DNA from: Betaproteobacteria bacterium
Lineage (GTDB): Bacteria; Pseudomonadota; Gammaproteobacteria; Burkholderiales; SG8-41
Reading direction: 5' to 3'
Length of the DNA stretch: 64,000 nt
NCBI GenBank assembly: GCA_025363575.1
Contig: JANYDM010000004.1
Span: 62,001-126,000, forward strand
Positions 37,190 through 47,218 of the stretch are shown here, piece by piece. How positions within the stretch are numbered: the first letter of the stretch is position 1; the number at the start of each line of letters is the position of its first letter. The notes below the pieces were generated by a model, which saw nothing but the letters and a program-made list of their open reading frames with translations, did not search any database and had not been told where the DNA came from. Made by a program: the position numbers and the translations under genes.

Positions 37190-37813
37190 TCAGGCGACGG
37201 CCGGCACCGCCATGCCGCGCTGCACCGCGGGGCGCGCCGAAATCTTGTCGAACCAGCGCTTCACGTGCGGGAAATCGGCGAGATTTGTCTTGTGCCATTC
37301 GTAGCGCGCGACCCACGGGTAAGTTGCGATGTCGGCGATCGAATACTCGTCGGCCAGATACTCGTGGTCGGCAAGCCGCGCATCGAGCACGCCGTAGAGG
37401 CGGTCTTTTTCCTTCGTATAGCGGGCCATCGCGTAAGGCACCGGCTCTTTCGCCGCGCGCAGAAAATGATGCACCTGTCCGAACATCGGGCCGACGCCGC
37501 CCATCTGGAACATCAGCCATTGCAAGGCATCGTATTTCCGGCGGCCCGATTCAGGCAAAAGCTTGCCAGTCTTATCCGCCAGATAACCCAGTATCGCGCC
37601 GGACTCCATCATCGCGTACGGCTTGCCATCCGGGCCGTCGGGGTCGACAAGTGCCGGTATCTTGCTGTTGGGGCTGATCGCGACGAACTCCGGCGTGAAC
37701 TGGTCGTCACGGCCAATGTTGATCGCGTGTACGCGATAAGGCAGCCCGGTTTCCTCGAGCATGATGGACACTTTGCGGCCGTTGGGTGTCGTCCAGGTAT
37801 AGAGGTCCAGCAT
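37190..37813 (-). CDS. glutathione S-transferase family protein, YfcG/YghU-like
   Basis: The 207-aa protein has an N-terminal thioredoxin-like domain starting LDLYTWTTPNGRKVSIMLEETGLPY and an all-helical C-terminal domain. T-P-N-G in the active-site position, rather than Tyr or Ser, is the pattern of the Nu-class YfcG enzymes, which act as glutathione-dependent disulfide reductases. The ISPNSKIPALVD and MESGAILGYLADK segments bind glutathione. It follows cca by 28 bases on the minus strand. Confidence 0.88.
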   Translation of the reverse strand: MLDLYTWTTPNGRKVSIMLEETGLPYRVHAINIGRDDQFTPEFVAISPNSKIPALVDPDGPDGKPYAMMESGAILGYLADKTGKLLPESGRRKYDALQWLMFQMGGVGPMFGQVHHFLRAAKEPVPYAMARYTKEKDRLYGVLDARLADHEYLADEYSIADIATYPWVARYEWHKTNLADFPHVKRWFDKISARPAVQRGMAVPAVA

Positions 37814-37841
37814 GCTTGCTCCGTTTTTTTAATGGGTAAAC

Positions 37842-38957
37842 TTAGTTGTGCTTGCGTACCAGCGCTGCGCGTATCGCGGCAAGCCGCGCGGCAGCGACTT
37901 TTTCCTTGATTGCGGACGGCGCGACGTCTTTCGCCACCGCGCCGGCATCAACGGCGTGCGCCGCGGCCAGTGCCTCGCGCAATCTGGCGCCCGCCGCGAC
38001 CAGAGAAGCCGGCGCGATGGCAACAGCACTGGCGTCGAGCAGTTGCCCGAAACGCTCGGGCCTGCGCAACGCGTCCGTCGCCTGCAACAATGACAGGAGC
38101 GCTTCTGCCGGCAGCTCAGCGGCCTTGGCGACGTCGGCGGAATACCGCGCAGCCAGCAGCGCAAGCTCACGGCATTCCTGCGGCACGCGCAGGCGCGCGC
38201 ACAGGTTTTCGATTGCCTGAGCGCCGGCCTGCATCGCCAGCAGCGCAAAGCGCGCGGGCAATGCAAGACTGCGGGCCGCAGCGGCATCCAGAATTTGGAG
38301 CCAATGCCGGCTGGCGGCGCCGTTAGCCAGACCCGCCAGCTCGGGCAGCACGACGGCGAGCGCGCCGCACTCCATAAGGACGCCGAACATGCGCGCAGGC
38401 TGGCGCTCCATCAATCCGCGCGCTAGCTCCTGCCACACGCGCTCGGCGACCAGCGCATCGGCTTCACCGCGCACGACCATCGCGCGCATAAGCTGCAGCG
38501 TTTCCGGAGCAAGCGCAAAATCGAACCGCGCGGCGAAGCGCGCCACGCGCAATATGCGCACGGGGTCTTCAGCGAATGCCGGCCCGACGTTGCGCAGCAG
38601 GCGCGCCTTCAGATCGGCGGCGCCGCCGAACGGATCGATGAGCGCGCCATCGGTATCGCGCGCAATGGCGTTGATGGTGAGGTCGCGCCGCGCGAGGTCT
38701 TCTTCGAGCGTCACATCGGGCGCAGCGTGAAATTCGAAGCCGTGATAGCCGCGCGCAGTCTTGCGCTCAGTGCGCGCCAGGGCGTGTTCTTCTTTCGTCT
38801 CGGGATGCAGAAATACGGGGAAATCCCTGCCGACCGGCTTGTAGCCGAGCTCGACCATCTGCGCGGGCGTGGCGCCGACCACGACGAAATCCCGGTCGGT
38901 GACCGGCAGGCCGAGCAACTCGTCACGCACGGAACCGCCGACCGCGTATATTTTCAT
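37842..38957 (-). CDS. cca: CCA-adding tRNA nucleotidyltransferase lacking an HD motif
   Basis: Cca builds or repairs the 3' CCA end of tRNA. The ATG at 38957 gives 371 aa beginning MKIYAVGGSVRDELLGLPV, with the catalytic aspartates in TDRDFVVVGAT, RTERKTARGYHGFEF, RRDLTINAIA and the EDPVRILRVARFAARF helix. E. coli Cca (412 aa) has a C-terminal HD phosphohydrolase domain with CHDLGKG; the matching region here is shortened and reads FALLAMQAGAQ, so the H-D pair is gone. The nucleotidyltransferase should work, the phosphatase activity should not. It starts 4 bases after a GST gene. Confidence 0.92.
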   Translation of the reverse strand: MKIYAVGGSVRDELLGLPVTDRDFVVVGATPAQMVELGYKPVGRDFPVFLHPETKEEHALARTERKTARGYHGFEFHAAPDVTLEEDLARRDLTINAIARDTDGALIDPFGGAADLKARLLRNVGPAFAEDPVRILRVARFAARFDFALAPETLQLMRAMVVRGEADALVAERVWQELARGLMERQPARMFGVLMECGALAVVLPELAGLANGAASRHWLQILDAAAARSLALPARFALLAMQAGAQAIENLCARLRVPQECRELALLAARYSADVAKAAELPAEALLSLLQATDALRRPERFGQLLDASAVAIAPASLVAAGARLREALAAAHAVDAGAVAKDVAPSAIKEKVAAARLAAIRAALVRKHN

Positions 38958-38961
38958 ACGC

Positions 38962-39615
38962 TCAGGGGTGGTGCTCGTATTGCGGCAGGACCTCAGTCTC
39001 GGCATGCGCCCCGGCATACCACGCGCGCATCGCCGGCAGCGCGAGCAGCATGTCGGCATACCTTTGCGCAGCGCCGGACAAGGCGACGGCATATGTTTTA
39101 AATCGCGTCGCCACCGGCGCATACATCGCATCTGCAATACTGAACCCGCCGAGCAGGAACGGTCCGCCGTAGCGCTTGAAACAATCGCTCCAGATCGCTT
39201 CGATGCGCGCGATATCGGCGGCGACCTCAACGTTCATGCCGACACCGGGAAAGGCCTGCCGCACGTTCATGTTCATGTTGCTGCGCAAGGCAGCGAACCC
39301 CGCGTGCATTTCGGCACTGATGGCGCGCCCGTGAGCGCGCACCACCGGATCATCCGGCCATAGCCGCTTGTCCGCATGGCGTTCCGCGAGAAATTCGCAG
39401 ATCGCCAGTGATTCCCACACAGTCGTCGCGCCATCGATGAGCACGGGGACTTTACCGGACTGCGCGTAGCGGCGGATTTTTTCGGCATGGCCGTCCTGGT
39501 AGAGCGCAATTCTGACTTCGTCGAATGCGAGGCCTGTTTGCTGCATCGCCAGCCACGGTCGCAGGGACCAGGAAGAATAGGCCTTGTTGCCGATGACGAG
39601 CGTGTATCGCGCCAT
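38962..39615 (-). CDS. glutathione S-transferase
   Basis: The ATG at 39615 yields 217 aa. The N-terminal thioredoxin-like domain has YTLVIGNKAYSSWSLRPWLAM, with the SSWS serine site seen in a bacterial GST subgroup, then KVPVLIDGATTVWESLAICEFLAE for glutathione binding, and a helical C-terminal domain. Substrate unknown. It is 13 bases from the epimerase-like gene upstream and 4 bases from cca, inside the slt-epimerase-GST-cca-GST run. Confidence 0.88.
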   Translation of the reverse strand: MARYTLVIGNKAYSSWSLRPWLAMQQTGLAFDEVRIALYQDGHAEKIRRYAQSGKVPVLIDGATTVWESLAICEFLAERHADKRLWPDDPVVRAHGRAISAEMHAGFAALRSNMNMNVRQAFPGVGMNVEVAADIARIEAIWSDCFKRYGGPFLLGGFSIADAMYAPVATRFKTYAVALSGAAQRYADMLLALPAMRAWYAGAHAETEVLPQYEHHP

Positions 39616-39628
39616 CCGGTCGATGTCC

Positions 39629-40570
39629 CTAAGCGCGTCCCGCCTGCCCGCGGTAGGCGCGATAGCGCGCGCGCGGAAAAGCATTGCCGAGATAAGTCGG
39701 GATCACGGCCTCGAGCGCCGCCGGCTCGATGCCGAACGGAAACGCCCGGTCGCCGACGTTGGCGACTTTCATCGAAAGGTAGTTGTCACGCGTCAGCAAT
39801 TTTCCCGGCAGAAATTCCAGGCTCAATGCCTGCAGATAGGCTAGCGCGTCGGGAAGCCCGAATACCGGCCGGCGGTGCCCCGTGACGTCGCCGACCACCG
39901 TCACCAGTTCGCGCAGCGTGTAGACCCGCGGGCCGCACAAATCGTACGTCTGTCCGAACGCGGCGTCGTCCGGCAGACAGCGCACGAAGGCGGCCGCCAC
40001 GTCTTCCACGAACACCGGCTGGAACCGCGCATGCGGGCTACCGAGAAAAACGACCGGCATCGCGGATAGCAGTGACGCGAACAAATTCAGAAATCTATCG
40101 CCGCTGCCGAACACGACCGACGGGCGGAATATCGTCCAATCAAGACCCGACGCACGCACCACTTCTTCACCCGCGCCTTTGCTGCGCTGATACTGGCTCG
40201 GCCCTTTGCTGTCGGCGCCAAGCGCGCTCATATGCACGTAGCGCCGCACGCCCCCGGCCTTGCACGCCGCGATTATTTTGCGCGTGAGCTCGACATGCAC
40301 CGCTTCGAAACCGCGCGTGCCGCGTCCATCGTGCAACACGCCGGCGAGATTGATGACAGCATCCGTGCCTCGCACCAGCTTCGCGAGCTGCGCCGCATCC
40401 TGCACATCGGCGTCGATGACGTCGACCGTCGGCAGCAGGATCAGCGGGCGGGCGCGCTCGCGCTGGCGAGTCGGCACGCGCACGTGAAAGCGCGCTGCGC
40501 TCAGCAGATTGACGACATGACGGCCGATGAAGCCGGCGCCGCCGATCACGCAGACACGGGTTATTTCCAT
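39629..40570 (-). CDS. NAD(P)-binding epimerase-like protein (complex I NDUFA9-type)
   Basis: This 313-aa atypical/extended SDR starts with the Rossmann loop VCVIGGAGFIGRHVVNLL. It lacks the usual YxxxK in catalytic context (SQYQRSKGAGEEVVR is the nearest) and has FRPSVVFGSGDRFLNLFA, the pattern of the NDUFA9-like branch found in many bacteria. These proteins probably bind NADPH and have unclear functions. It is 33 bases downstream of slt and 13 bases upstream of a GST gene. Confidence 0.85.
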   Translation of the reverse strand: MEITRVCVIGGAGFIGRHVVNLLSAARFHVRVPTRQRERARPLILLPTVDVIDADVQDAAQLAKLVRGTDAVINLAGVLHDGRGTRGFEAVHVELTRKIIAACKAGGVRRYVHMSALGADSKGPSQYQRSKGAGEEVVRASGLDWTIFRPSVVFGSGDRFLNLFASLLSAMPVVFLGSPHARFQPVFVEDVAAAFVRCLPDDAAFGQTYDLCGPRVYTLRELVTVVGDVTGHRRPVFGLPDALAYLQALSLEFLPGKLLTRDNYLSMKVANVGDRAFPFGIEPAALEAVIPTYLGNAFPRARYRAYRGQAGRA

Positions 40571-40603
40571 CGCGCCGGTTCGCGGCTGGCCGCGCGCGCC
40601 GCC

Positions 40604-42556
40604 CTAACCGCCGGGCTCATCGAGAGTCTTTTCCGGCGCCTGACCGCGTGGCGCGATGACGCCGATGCGCTCCTTGAGCGAAACCAGCGTATGGCCGAAC
40701 TGCTGGCTGTAATAGTTTGCGTTGCTCATGACCTTTTTCACGTAATCGCGCGTCTCGTTGAACGGGATCGATTCGGCGTAAATCGCCGCGTCCATCGGCA
40801 CCTCTGCGCGCCAGGCGCGCGCGCGTCCGGGCCCTGCATTATATGCCGCCGATGCGAGCACGGGATGATTGTCGAGCGAATCAAGCACGTGCTTCAGATA
40901 CCACGTGCCGAGATTGAGGTTGGTCTCGACGTTGGCGGTTTGCAGCTGGCGATAGTCCTTGAGCCCGACTTTCTGCGCCACCCAGCGGGCCGTCGCCGGC
41001 ATGAGCTGCATCAAGCCGACCGCGCCGGCGCTCGATTTGACGTCGGCGATAAAGCGGCTTTCCTGGCGGATGAGCCCGTAGACCCACGCCTCGTCGAGCT
41101 GCTGCTGGCTGACGTAGCCTTTCATCACATCGCGGTAAGGTGCCAGATAGCGCATGTTGAAGTCATGCAGTTCACGCGTGCGGTCCGCCGTAAAAATCGC
41201 GCGGTCGAAGATCTCGCTGCGGCGCGCATATTCGGCGGCTGCCAGCAACTGCCGGTCATCGAAACCGCGGATCGCCGCCGCCCATTCGCGGTTGCCTTCG
41301 AACCGCAGGTTGAGCCGGAAGAACACCAGAGCGCGCCGGAAGCCCGGCACTTTCGCCATTGCCTGCGCCTCGTCGCGAGTCGGCTTGTACGCCGCCGCGG
41401 GTATCTTGCTGCGCCCGCCGAGCTCCTCGGCGGCAAGCTGGCCGTAGAAAGAAAATTCCAGCGCCAGGGGGGCGAGCAATGCCTGTGCTTCGGCCGTGCG
41501 TCCCGCTTTCTTCAGGGCGCGCGCCTTCCAGTAGCGCCACGCCGGCTCCTGACTCTCTTTCGGCGACATCGCATCGATGGCTGCGAGCACGTCGGGCCAA
41601 CTCGTCGCGCGCAGTGCGCTGCGGACTTTCCACGCGAGCTGCTGGTCGTTAAGCTCGCCGGCTTTCGCATACCAGGCGGCTGCGGCGGGATCGAGCCGTT
41701 GCGCGCCTTGATAGGCGATCAATCCCCAGACGTAGCCGCGCTCGGCTTCGCTGAATGCATGGCCAAGCTTCGTCCATTGCTGCGCCGCGAGCGGGGGCGC
41801 CGTACGCGCCAGTCGATGCACCGCATACATCACGGTTTCGCGTCCCGCGCGCGATTTCAGGTTGAATGCCTTGCGGTCGAGAAACGCTTGCGGATTGACC
41901 GCGATCGCCGCCAGCGCGCGCGCGTCGGGCTGGTCTTTTTCAGGCAGGTATTCTGCCGCGCGCCGCGCGACGCCGGTATTGCCGGCTTCCAGAGCCAGCC
42001 TGATGCGCGCCCATACATCGTCGGCGCTCAGCAGCTGGCGCTCGGCGAGCGTCGCGAACAGCGGCGTGCAGCTGTCAGGTTGATCGCGCCCGCTCAGCCA
42101 CAGGCGGCGCGCATTGTTCAATGCGTCCTCGCTGGCGCCGCGCAGCCGGCTTTGCAATGCGTAGCACAGCAGCTCGACATCCTCGCCTGGCGACAGCAGA
42201 TATTCGGCATCGAACGCATCCCACTGCTGGCGCACTGCGAGGAGTCGCATCCAGTCCGCGCGCAGGCTGGCCGCAACCGGACTGTCTTTGCTGCGCTCGA
42301 GCATGGCCTGTACTTCCTCGGGCGTGGCCTGCTCAAGGCGCATGCGCAACCGCCAGTAGGCGATGTACGGTTCCAGCGGATAGTCGGCGAGCGATTTCGC
42401 CGCGCGCTCGAATTTGACCGCGTCGCCGGCGCGGAACGCATCGCGCGCGGTCAGAAAATCTTCGTCCTGCCCTGCACTGCAAGCCGGACTTATCCAGGCG
42501 CAGAGCGCGCAAACAAGCAAAAGACCCGACCTGAAAGATCCGATTACGTTGTGCAT
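40604..42556 (-). CDS. slt: soluble lytic murein transglycosylase
   Basis: Slt cleaves glycan strands of peptidoglycan in the periplasm, forming 1,6-anhydro ends. The 650-aa protein has a signal peptide (to about residue 28), a long helical superhelix domain, and a C-terminal lysozyme-like domain with the catalytic E499 in GLIRQESRF, followed by SSAGAVGLMQLMPATA and ASAAYNAGPGRARAW. Length agrees with the Slt70 family. It heads a minus-strand run of five genes. The 122 bases between it and ilvA are GC-rich with short CG runs and show no clear promoter. Confidence 0.95.
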   Translation of the reverse strand: MHNVIGSFRSGLLLVCALCAWISPACSAGQDEDFLTARDAFRAGDAVKFERAAKSLADYPLEPYIAYWRLRMRLEQATPEEVQAMLERSKDSPVAASLRADWMRLLAVRQQWDAFDAEYLLSPGEDVELLCYALQSRLRGASEDALNNARRLWLSGRDQPDSCTPLFATLAERQLLSADDVWARIRLALEAGNTGVARRAAEYLPEKDQPDARALAAIAVNPQAFLDRKAFNLKSRAGRETVMYAVHRLARTAPPLAAQQWTKLGHAFSEAERGYVWGLIAYQGAQRLDPAAAAWYAKAGELNDQQLAWKVRSALRATSWPDVLAAIDAMSPKESQEPAWRYWKARALKKAGRTAEAQALLAPLALEFSFYGQLAAEELGGRSKIPAAAYKPTRDEAQAMAKVPGFRRALVFFRLNLRFEGNREWAAAIRGFDDRQLLAAAEYARRSEIFDRAIFTADRTRELHDFNMRYLAPYRDVMKGYVSQQQLDEAWVYGLIRQESRFIADVKSSAGAVGLMQLMPATARWVAQKVGLKDYRQLQTANVETNLNLGTWYLKHVLDSLDNHPVLASAAYNAGPGRARAWRAEVPMDAAIYAESIPFNETRDYVKKVMSNANYYSQQFGHTLVSLKERIGVIAPRGQAPEKTLDEPGG

Positions 42557-42678
42557 GCGGTGATTTTACGATTTGTGCGCGGACTTGACCCAACTATCGG
42601 CGTCGAATGTAGGACAACGCACGGGGGGAAATCCGGCTGACACGCGCAACAAACGCGCGCGCCGCGCGCAACGCGCGA

Positions 42679-44190
42679 CTACGACAAAAACAGGCGCAAC
42701 GCCGGATTGCGCGACTCGTCCGAGTACGGGTAACCCAGTTTCGCCAGGAAACTTTTGAACGCAGTCTTGTCGCGCGGCGGCACTTGAATGCCGACCAGCA
42801 CGCGGCCATAGTCCGCGCCGTGGTTGCGGTAGTGAAACAGGCTGATGTTCCAGCCATGGCGCATGCTGTTGAGGAATTTCATCAGCGCACCGGGCCGCTC
42901 CGGGAACTCGAAGCGATAAAGCGTCTCGTGCACGGCGCCCGGCGCGTGCCCCCCCACCATGTGCCGCACATGGGATTTCGCGACTTCGTTGTCACTAAGG
43001 TCCAGCGTCTGCAGGCCATTGCGCCGCAAGAGCCGCACCAGACGCGCGGTCTCATCGCTGTTATGCACCTGCACGCCGACGAAGACGTGCGCTTCGCGCG
43101 CGTCGGCGAAGCGATAGTTGAACTCGGTCACACTGCGCGGGCCGAGCAGCGCGCAGAACTTGCGAAAACTGCCGGGCTTTTCCGGTATGGTGACCGCCAG
43201 GACCGCTTCGCGTTTCTCGCCAAGCTCCGCTTCTTCGGCAACGAAACGCAGGCGGTCGAAGTTCATGTTGGCCCCGCACGCCACCGCGACCAGCGTTTTG
43301 CCGCGCACGCCTTTGCGCTCGACCCATGCTTTGGCGCCCGCTATGGCCAGCGCCCCCGCCGGTTCCAGCACGGCGCGCGTATCTTCGAACACATCCTTGA
43401 TCGCGGCGCAGGTCGCCGCGGTATCGACCCGTATGACTTCGTCGACGAGCTCGCGGCAAATGCGGAAAGGCTCCACGCCGACCTGCCTGACGGCGACGCC
43501 ATCGGCGAACAGGCCGACATGGTCGAGTTTTACGCGCCGGCCGGCTTTTAGCGAACGGTACATCGCGTCGGCATCCACCGGCTCGACGCCGATGATCTTC
43601 ACCTGCGGGCGCAGCCGTTTCACGTAGGCGGCTATGCCCGAGATCAGCCCGCCGCCGCCGATCGCGACGAACACGGCGTCGATTTCGCGCCGCGTCTGGC
43701 GCAGGATTTCCATGGCTATGGTGCCCTGCCCGGCGATCACGTCGGGGTCGTCGTAGGGATGCACGAAAGTGAGTTTCTGCGCGCGCGCGAGCTTTACCGA
43801 ATGTGCGTAGGCCTCGTCATAGGTATCGCCGTGCAATACGACACGGGCGCCGCGAGCGGCGACGGCTGCCACCTTGATCTGCGGCGTGGTGACCGGCATG
43901 ACGATGGTCGCTTTGCATTTGAGCTTTTGCGCCGCGAGCGCGACGCCCTGGGCGTGATTGCCCGCCGAGGCCGCGATCACGCCGCGCGCGAGCGCTGCCG
44001 GCGTCAGGCGCGACATCTTGTTATAGGCGCCGCGCAGCTTGAACGAGAACACCGGCTGCATGTCTTCCCGCTTGAGCAGCAGCGTGTTGTTCAAGCGCGC
44101 CGACAGATTGGGCGCTCGCTCGAGCGGCGTTTCGATCGCCACGTCGTAGACGCGGGCAGTCAGGATGCGTTCGAGATAATCGATTGTCAT
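42679..44190 (-). CDS. ilvA: threonine ammonia-lyase, biosynthetic
   Basis: IlvA deaminates threonine to 2-oxobutanoate, the first step of isoleucine synthesis. The ATG at 44190 gives 503 aa. The PLP lysine is K51 in [11 protein letters not shown], with [10 protein letters not shown] and the [14 protein letters not shown] phosphate loop after it. Two ACT-like regulatory domains at the C-terminus (about 330-503) indicate feedback control by isoleucine and valine, unlike the catabolic enzyme. It is divergent from rpiA. Confidence 0.96.
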   Translation of the reverse strand: MTIDYLERILTARVYDVAIETPLERAPNLSARLNNTLLLKREDMQPVFSFKLRGAYNKMSRLTPAALARGVIAASAGNHAQGVALAAQKLKCKATIVMPVTTPQIKVAAVAARGARVVLHGDTYDEAYAHSVKLARAQKLTFVHPYDDPDVIAGQGTIAMEILRQTRREIDAVFVAIGGGGLISGIAAYVKRLRPQVKIIGVEPVDADAMYRSLKAGRRVKLDHVGLFADGVAVRQVGVEPFRICRELVDEVIRVDTAATCAAIKDVFEDTRAVLEPAGALAIAGAKAWVERKGVRGKTLVAVACGANMNFDRLRFVAEEAELGEKREAVLAVTIPEKPGSFRKFCALLGPRSVTEFNYRFADAREAHVFVGVQVHNSDETARLVRLLRRNGLQTLDLSDNEVAKSHVRHMVGGHAPGAVHETLYRFEFPERPGALMKFLNSMRHGWNISLFHYRNHGADYGRVLVGIQVPPRDKTAFKSFLAKLGYPYSDESRNPALRLFLS

Positions 44191-44251
44191 GGCGGTGCAC
44201 ACTGAAAAGGGCGTCAAGATTAGCAGGAACCGGCGCGCTTGGCCATTTTCA

Positions 44252-44265
44252 TTACCCCGGGGTAA
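44252..44265. other. perfect 14-base palindrome between ilvA and rpiA
   Basis: TTACCCCGGGGTAA is self-complementary and lies in the 155-base gap between the divergent ilvA and rpiA genes. It could be an operator or part of a short hairpin. Nothing else distinct was seen in this gap. Confidence 0.35.
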
Positions 44266-44345
44266 CGGGGGGTACCGAAGGAGGACCCGGACGCGCGCGG
44301 CCCGCCGCCATTTACTATTCAGCGGACAGCCTTTACCATAGCTCC

Positions 44346-45005
44346 ATGACGCAGGATGAACTCAAGCAGGCGGTCGCGCGCGCGGCGATCGAACACGTGC
44401 CGGCCGGCTGCGTGGTCGGTGTCGGCACCGGCTCGACCGCGAACTTCTTCATCGACGAGTTGGGCAAGATCAAGCACAAGATCGATGGCGCGGTGGCGAG
44501 CTCCGAAGCTTCTGCGCAGCGCCTGAAAAAAGCCGGCATCGAAGTGCTGGTGCTCAACGACGTCGCCGACCTGCCCGTCTACGTCGACGGCGCGGACGAA
44601 ATCACGCGTCACCTGGCCATGGTCAAAGGCGGCGGCGGCGCGCTGACGCGCGAGAAAATCGTCGCCGCCGTCGCGCGCAAATTCGTCTGCATTGCAGACC
44701 AGTCGAAACTCGTCGACGTGCTCGGCAAATTCCCGCTGCCGGTCGAGGTCATACCGATGGCGCGCTCGTACGTGGCGCGCGAGCTCGTCAAGCTCGGCGG
44801 CCAGCCCGCGCTGCGCATGGGCTTTACCACCGACAACGGCAACGTGATACTCGACGTGCACAACCTGCAGATCACGAAACCGCTGGAGCTCGAGAGCGCG
44901 CTGAATCAGATTACAGGCGTGGTGGCCAGCGGCCTGTTTGCGCGGCGCGGCGCGGACGTGCTGCTGCTCGGCGCCGACAACGGCGTGCAGACACTAACTC
45001 GCTAG
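44346..45005 (+). CDS. rpiA: ribose-5-phosphate isomerase A
   Basis: RpiA interconverts ribose-5-phosphate and ribulose-5-phosphate in the pentose phosphate pathway. The ATG at 44346 gives 219 aa, standard length, with [16 protein letters not shown] for phosphate binding, the VDGADEI motif, [14 protein letters not shown], and [13 protein letters not shown]. The upstream part of the open frame is not conserved. It converges with sixA, 19 bases away. Confidence 0.97.
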   Translation: MTQDELKQAVARAAIEHVPAGCVVGVGTGSTANFFIDELGKIKHKIDGAVASSEASAQRLKKAGIEVLVLNDVADLPVYVDGADEITRHLAMVKGGGGALTREKIVAAVARKFVCIADQSKLVDVLGKFPLPVEVIPMARSYVARELVKLGGQPALRMGFTTDNGNVILDVHNLQITKPLELESALNQITGVVASGLFARRGADVLLLGADNGVQTLTR

Positions 45006-45024
45006 CGCCCCCGTCAGCGCGGCA

Positions 45025-45477
45025 TTAAAGCAGGTCGGGAGAAATTGCCGCGCGCAGCTGCGTGCGGGCGGGCGTTTCATCAGCGCGGTGCGCCACCCAC
45101 ACTACCGCACCTTTCTTGAGGTTCCATTGCTCTTGTTCGCCGGTCAATAGTAAAGCCGCCGCTTCTCCGAGCGTGGGTTGGTGACCGACGATTACGACCG
45201 TCGCGTCGAGGCCGGGCCAGCCTGCGACACGCAGCACGTCCGCGGCCGACGCAGCGAGACCGATCTCCGGCACGGTCTTGAAATCATCAGTGAGCGCGTG
45301 CGCCGTCTGCTGCGCGCGCTTGGCCGGGCTCACCAGCACCAGCGCATCTTTTGCAATGCGCGCGCGCAACCATTTCGCCATGTGCGCGGCCTGCTTGACG
45401 CCTTTAGCGGTCAGCTTGCGTTCAAAGTCGGGGATGCCGTCCTCAGCGTCCGCGTGGCGCCAGAGAATCAATTCCAT
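45025..45477 (-). CDS. sixA: phosphohistidine phosphatase SixA
   Basis: SixA removes phosphate from histidine residues of phosphotransfer proteins. The 150-aa protein is a minimal histidine-phosphatase-superfamily domain with R7-H8 near the start (LILWRHADAEDG), LVSPAKRAQQTA and VIVGHQPTLGE, giving the usual Arg and His pocket. It lies 26 bases after yggX. Confidence 0.9.
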   Translation of the reverse strand: MELILWRHADAEDGIPDFERKLTAKGVKQAAHMAKWLRARIAKDALVLVSPAKRAQQTAHALTDDFKTVPEIGLAASAADVLRVAGWPGLDATVVIVGHQPTLGEAAALLLTGEQEQWNLKKGAVVWVAHRADETPARTQLRAAISPDLL

Positions 45478-45503
45478 GGTCTGATCAGGAGATACCGATA
45501 CAG

Positions 45504-45776
45504 CTAATCACTCGGCGGCACATAGCCCTGCGCCGCATCGGCGCCCGTGCCGAAGAAGTGCTTATCCATCTGCTGAACCAGGTAGTCGCGCGACTTCTTG
45601 TCGGCGAGGTTAAGGCGGTTCTCGTTGACCAGCATCTTCTGCTGCTCAAGCCATTGCTTCCACGCCTCCTTCGACACGTTCTCGTAGATCTTCCTGCCCA
45701 GTTCGCCCGGGTAGGGCGAGAAGTCGAGGCCTTCCGCCTCGCGGCCAAGCTTTACGCACTTCACCATTCTTGTCAT
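45504..45776 (-). CDS. yggX: Fe(II) trafficking / oxidative damage protection protein YggX
   Basis: YggX protects iron-sulfur proteins from oxidative damage and may move Fe(II). The 90-aa protein matches the family closely: [19 protein letters not shown] with the conserved cysteine, [17 protein letters not shown], and MDKHFFG near the C-terminus. It lies between argA (22 bases upstream) and sixA (26 bases downstream) on the same strand. Confidence 0.95.
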   Translation of the reverse strand: MTRMVKCVKLGREAEGLDFSPYPGELGRKIYENVSKEAWKQWLEQQKMLVNENRLNLADKKSRDYLVQQMDKHFFGTGADAAQGYVPPSD

Positions 45777-45798
45777 GACTTCCTCCGGCCGAATCGGG

Positions 45799-47118
45799 CT
45801 ACAGGCGCTTGACCAGCACCTGCGAGCGCCGCTGAAAATTGTACAGGTCCTGCTTGCGCCGCGGCAGCGCCGTGACCGGCGCCGGCTGAAAACCGCGCTC
45901 TATGAACCAGTGCGCCGTGCGCGTCGTCAGGACGAACAGGCGCTTTACCTTACGCTGCTTGGCGCGCGCCTCGATTGCCTGCAAGAGGCGCTCGCCCGCG
46001 CCGGCGCGCCGGTGGTCGGGATGCACAGCGAGGCCCGCCAGCTCCGCCATGCCGTCTTCGAATTGATACAGCGCGGCGCAGCCGATGATGACGTGGTCGT
46101 GCTCAAGCACGAAAAATCGCTCGATTTCCATTTCGATCAGGTCGCGACCGCGCTTGACCAGTATACCTTCAGCCTCCAGCGGCTCCAGCAGGCGCAGCAC
46201 GCCGCCGATGTCGTCGATGCGCGCGGGGCGCAATTTTTCGAGCGGGTCCTGCGTCAGCATGGTGCCGACGCCGCGCCGCGTGAACAGCTCAAGCAGCAAG
46301 GCGCCGTCCGCATGGCGCGACAGGAGATGCGCGCGCTTGACGCCCGCACGACACGCGCTGACCGCGCTCGGCAGGTACAGCGTCACGTCCCCCGACAGTG
46401 TACCGGGGCGCGCGAGCAGTTTTTCCGCCTGACTGCAGGTCAGCTCGTGCTTCAGCTCGGCGCGCTTGCCTGTGACAACACCGGGCGTGTCCATCAGAAA
46501 TATCAGCTTTTCCGCATTGAGCGCGACGGCGGTCGACATCGCGACATCTTCGAGCGTGAGGTTGAAGATCTCGCCGGTAGGCGAATAGCCGAGCGGTGAC
46601 AACAGTACCAGTTCGTTTTGGTCGAGCCGGTCGTTGATGCCGGTCACGTCGATCTTGCGCACTTCGCCGGTGTGCACGAGATCGACGCCCTCGACGATGC
46701 CGATCGGCTTGGCAGTCACGAAATTACCGCTTGCCACCCGGATGTCGGAGCCTGCCATCGGCGAATTCGGCAGGCCCATGGACAGCAGCGCCTCGATCTC
46801 TACCCGCATCCTGCCGCTGGCTTCTTTCACGCACGACAACGCAACGTCGTCGGTGATGCGCAGACCGCGTACGTAGCGCGTGCGATGCTTCAGTTCTTTA
46901 AGGCGCGCCTCGATTTGCGGCCGCGCACCGTGCACGAGCACCAGACGCACGCCAAGGCTCGCGAGCAGATTCAGGTCGTGAATCAAGGCGAGAAACCGCG
47001 CATCGGCAACCACCTCGCCGCCGAACGCAATGACGAAGGTGCGGCCGCCGAACGCGTGTATGTACGGCGCCGCGGAGCGGAACCATTTGACGAAATCAGC
47101 GGAGACGGCAAGCGCCAT
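45799..47118 (-). CDS. argA: N-acetylglutamate synthase
   Basis: ArgA catalyses the first step of arginine synthesis. The 439-aa protein joins an amino-acid kinase-like domain (about residues 1-280; [27 protein letters not shown]), which in this family senses arginine, to a C-terminal GNAT catalytic domain ([23 protein letters not shown]). A minus-strand TAATAT at 47156-47151 may be its -10 box, 33 bases ahead of the ATG. The 100 bases up to rsmE show nothing else. Confidence 0.95.
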   Translation of the reverse strand: MALAVSADFVKWFRSAAPYIHAFGGRTFVIAFGGEVVADARFLALIHDLNLLASLGVRLVLVHGARPQIEARLKELKHRTRYVRGLRITDDVALSCVKEASGRMRVEIEALLSMGLPNSPMAGSDIRVASGNFVTAKPIGIVEGVDLVHTGEVRKIDVTGINDRLDQNELVLLSPLGYSPTGEIFNLTLEDVAMSTAVALNAEKLIFLMDTPGVVTGKRAELKHELTCSQAEKLLARPGTLSGDVTLYLPSAVSACRAGVKRAHLLSRHADGALLLELFTRRGVGTMLTQDPLEKLRPARIDDIGGVLRLLEPLEAEGILVKRGRDLIEMEIERFFVLEHDHVIIGCAALYQFEDGMAELAGLAVHPDHRRAGAGERLLQAIEARAKQRKVKRLFVLTTRTAHWFIERGFQPAPVTALPRRKQDLYNFQRRSQVLVKRL

Positions 47119-47218
47119 GAACTATTTCATTGCCCGTTGGGTGTGACGACATATTATGCGAGCAGGCGCGGCAAGGAAAGCGCTATCCCGTCGGGCGGCA
47201 ACGGAGGGTAGCGGCGCT

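Noticed and set aside
40232..42640. 802-aa open frame antisense to slt and the epimerase-like gene
   Set aside because: It covers genes with clear motifs and shows no domain; length alone is explained by high GC content.
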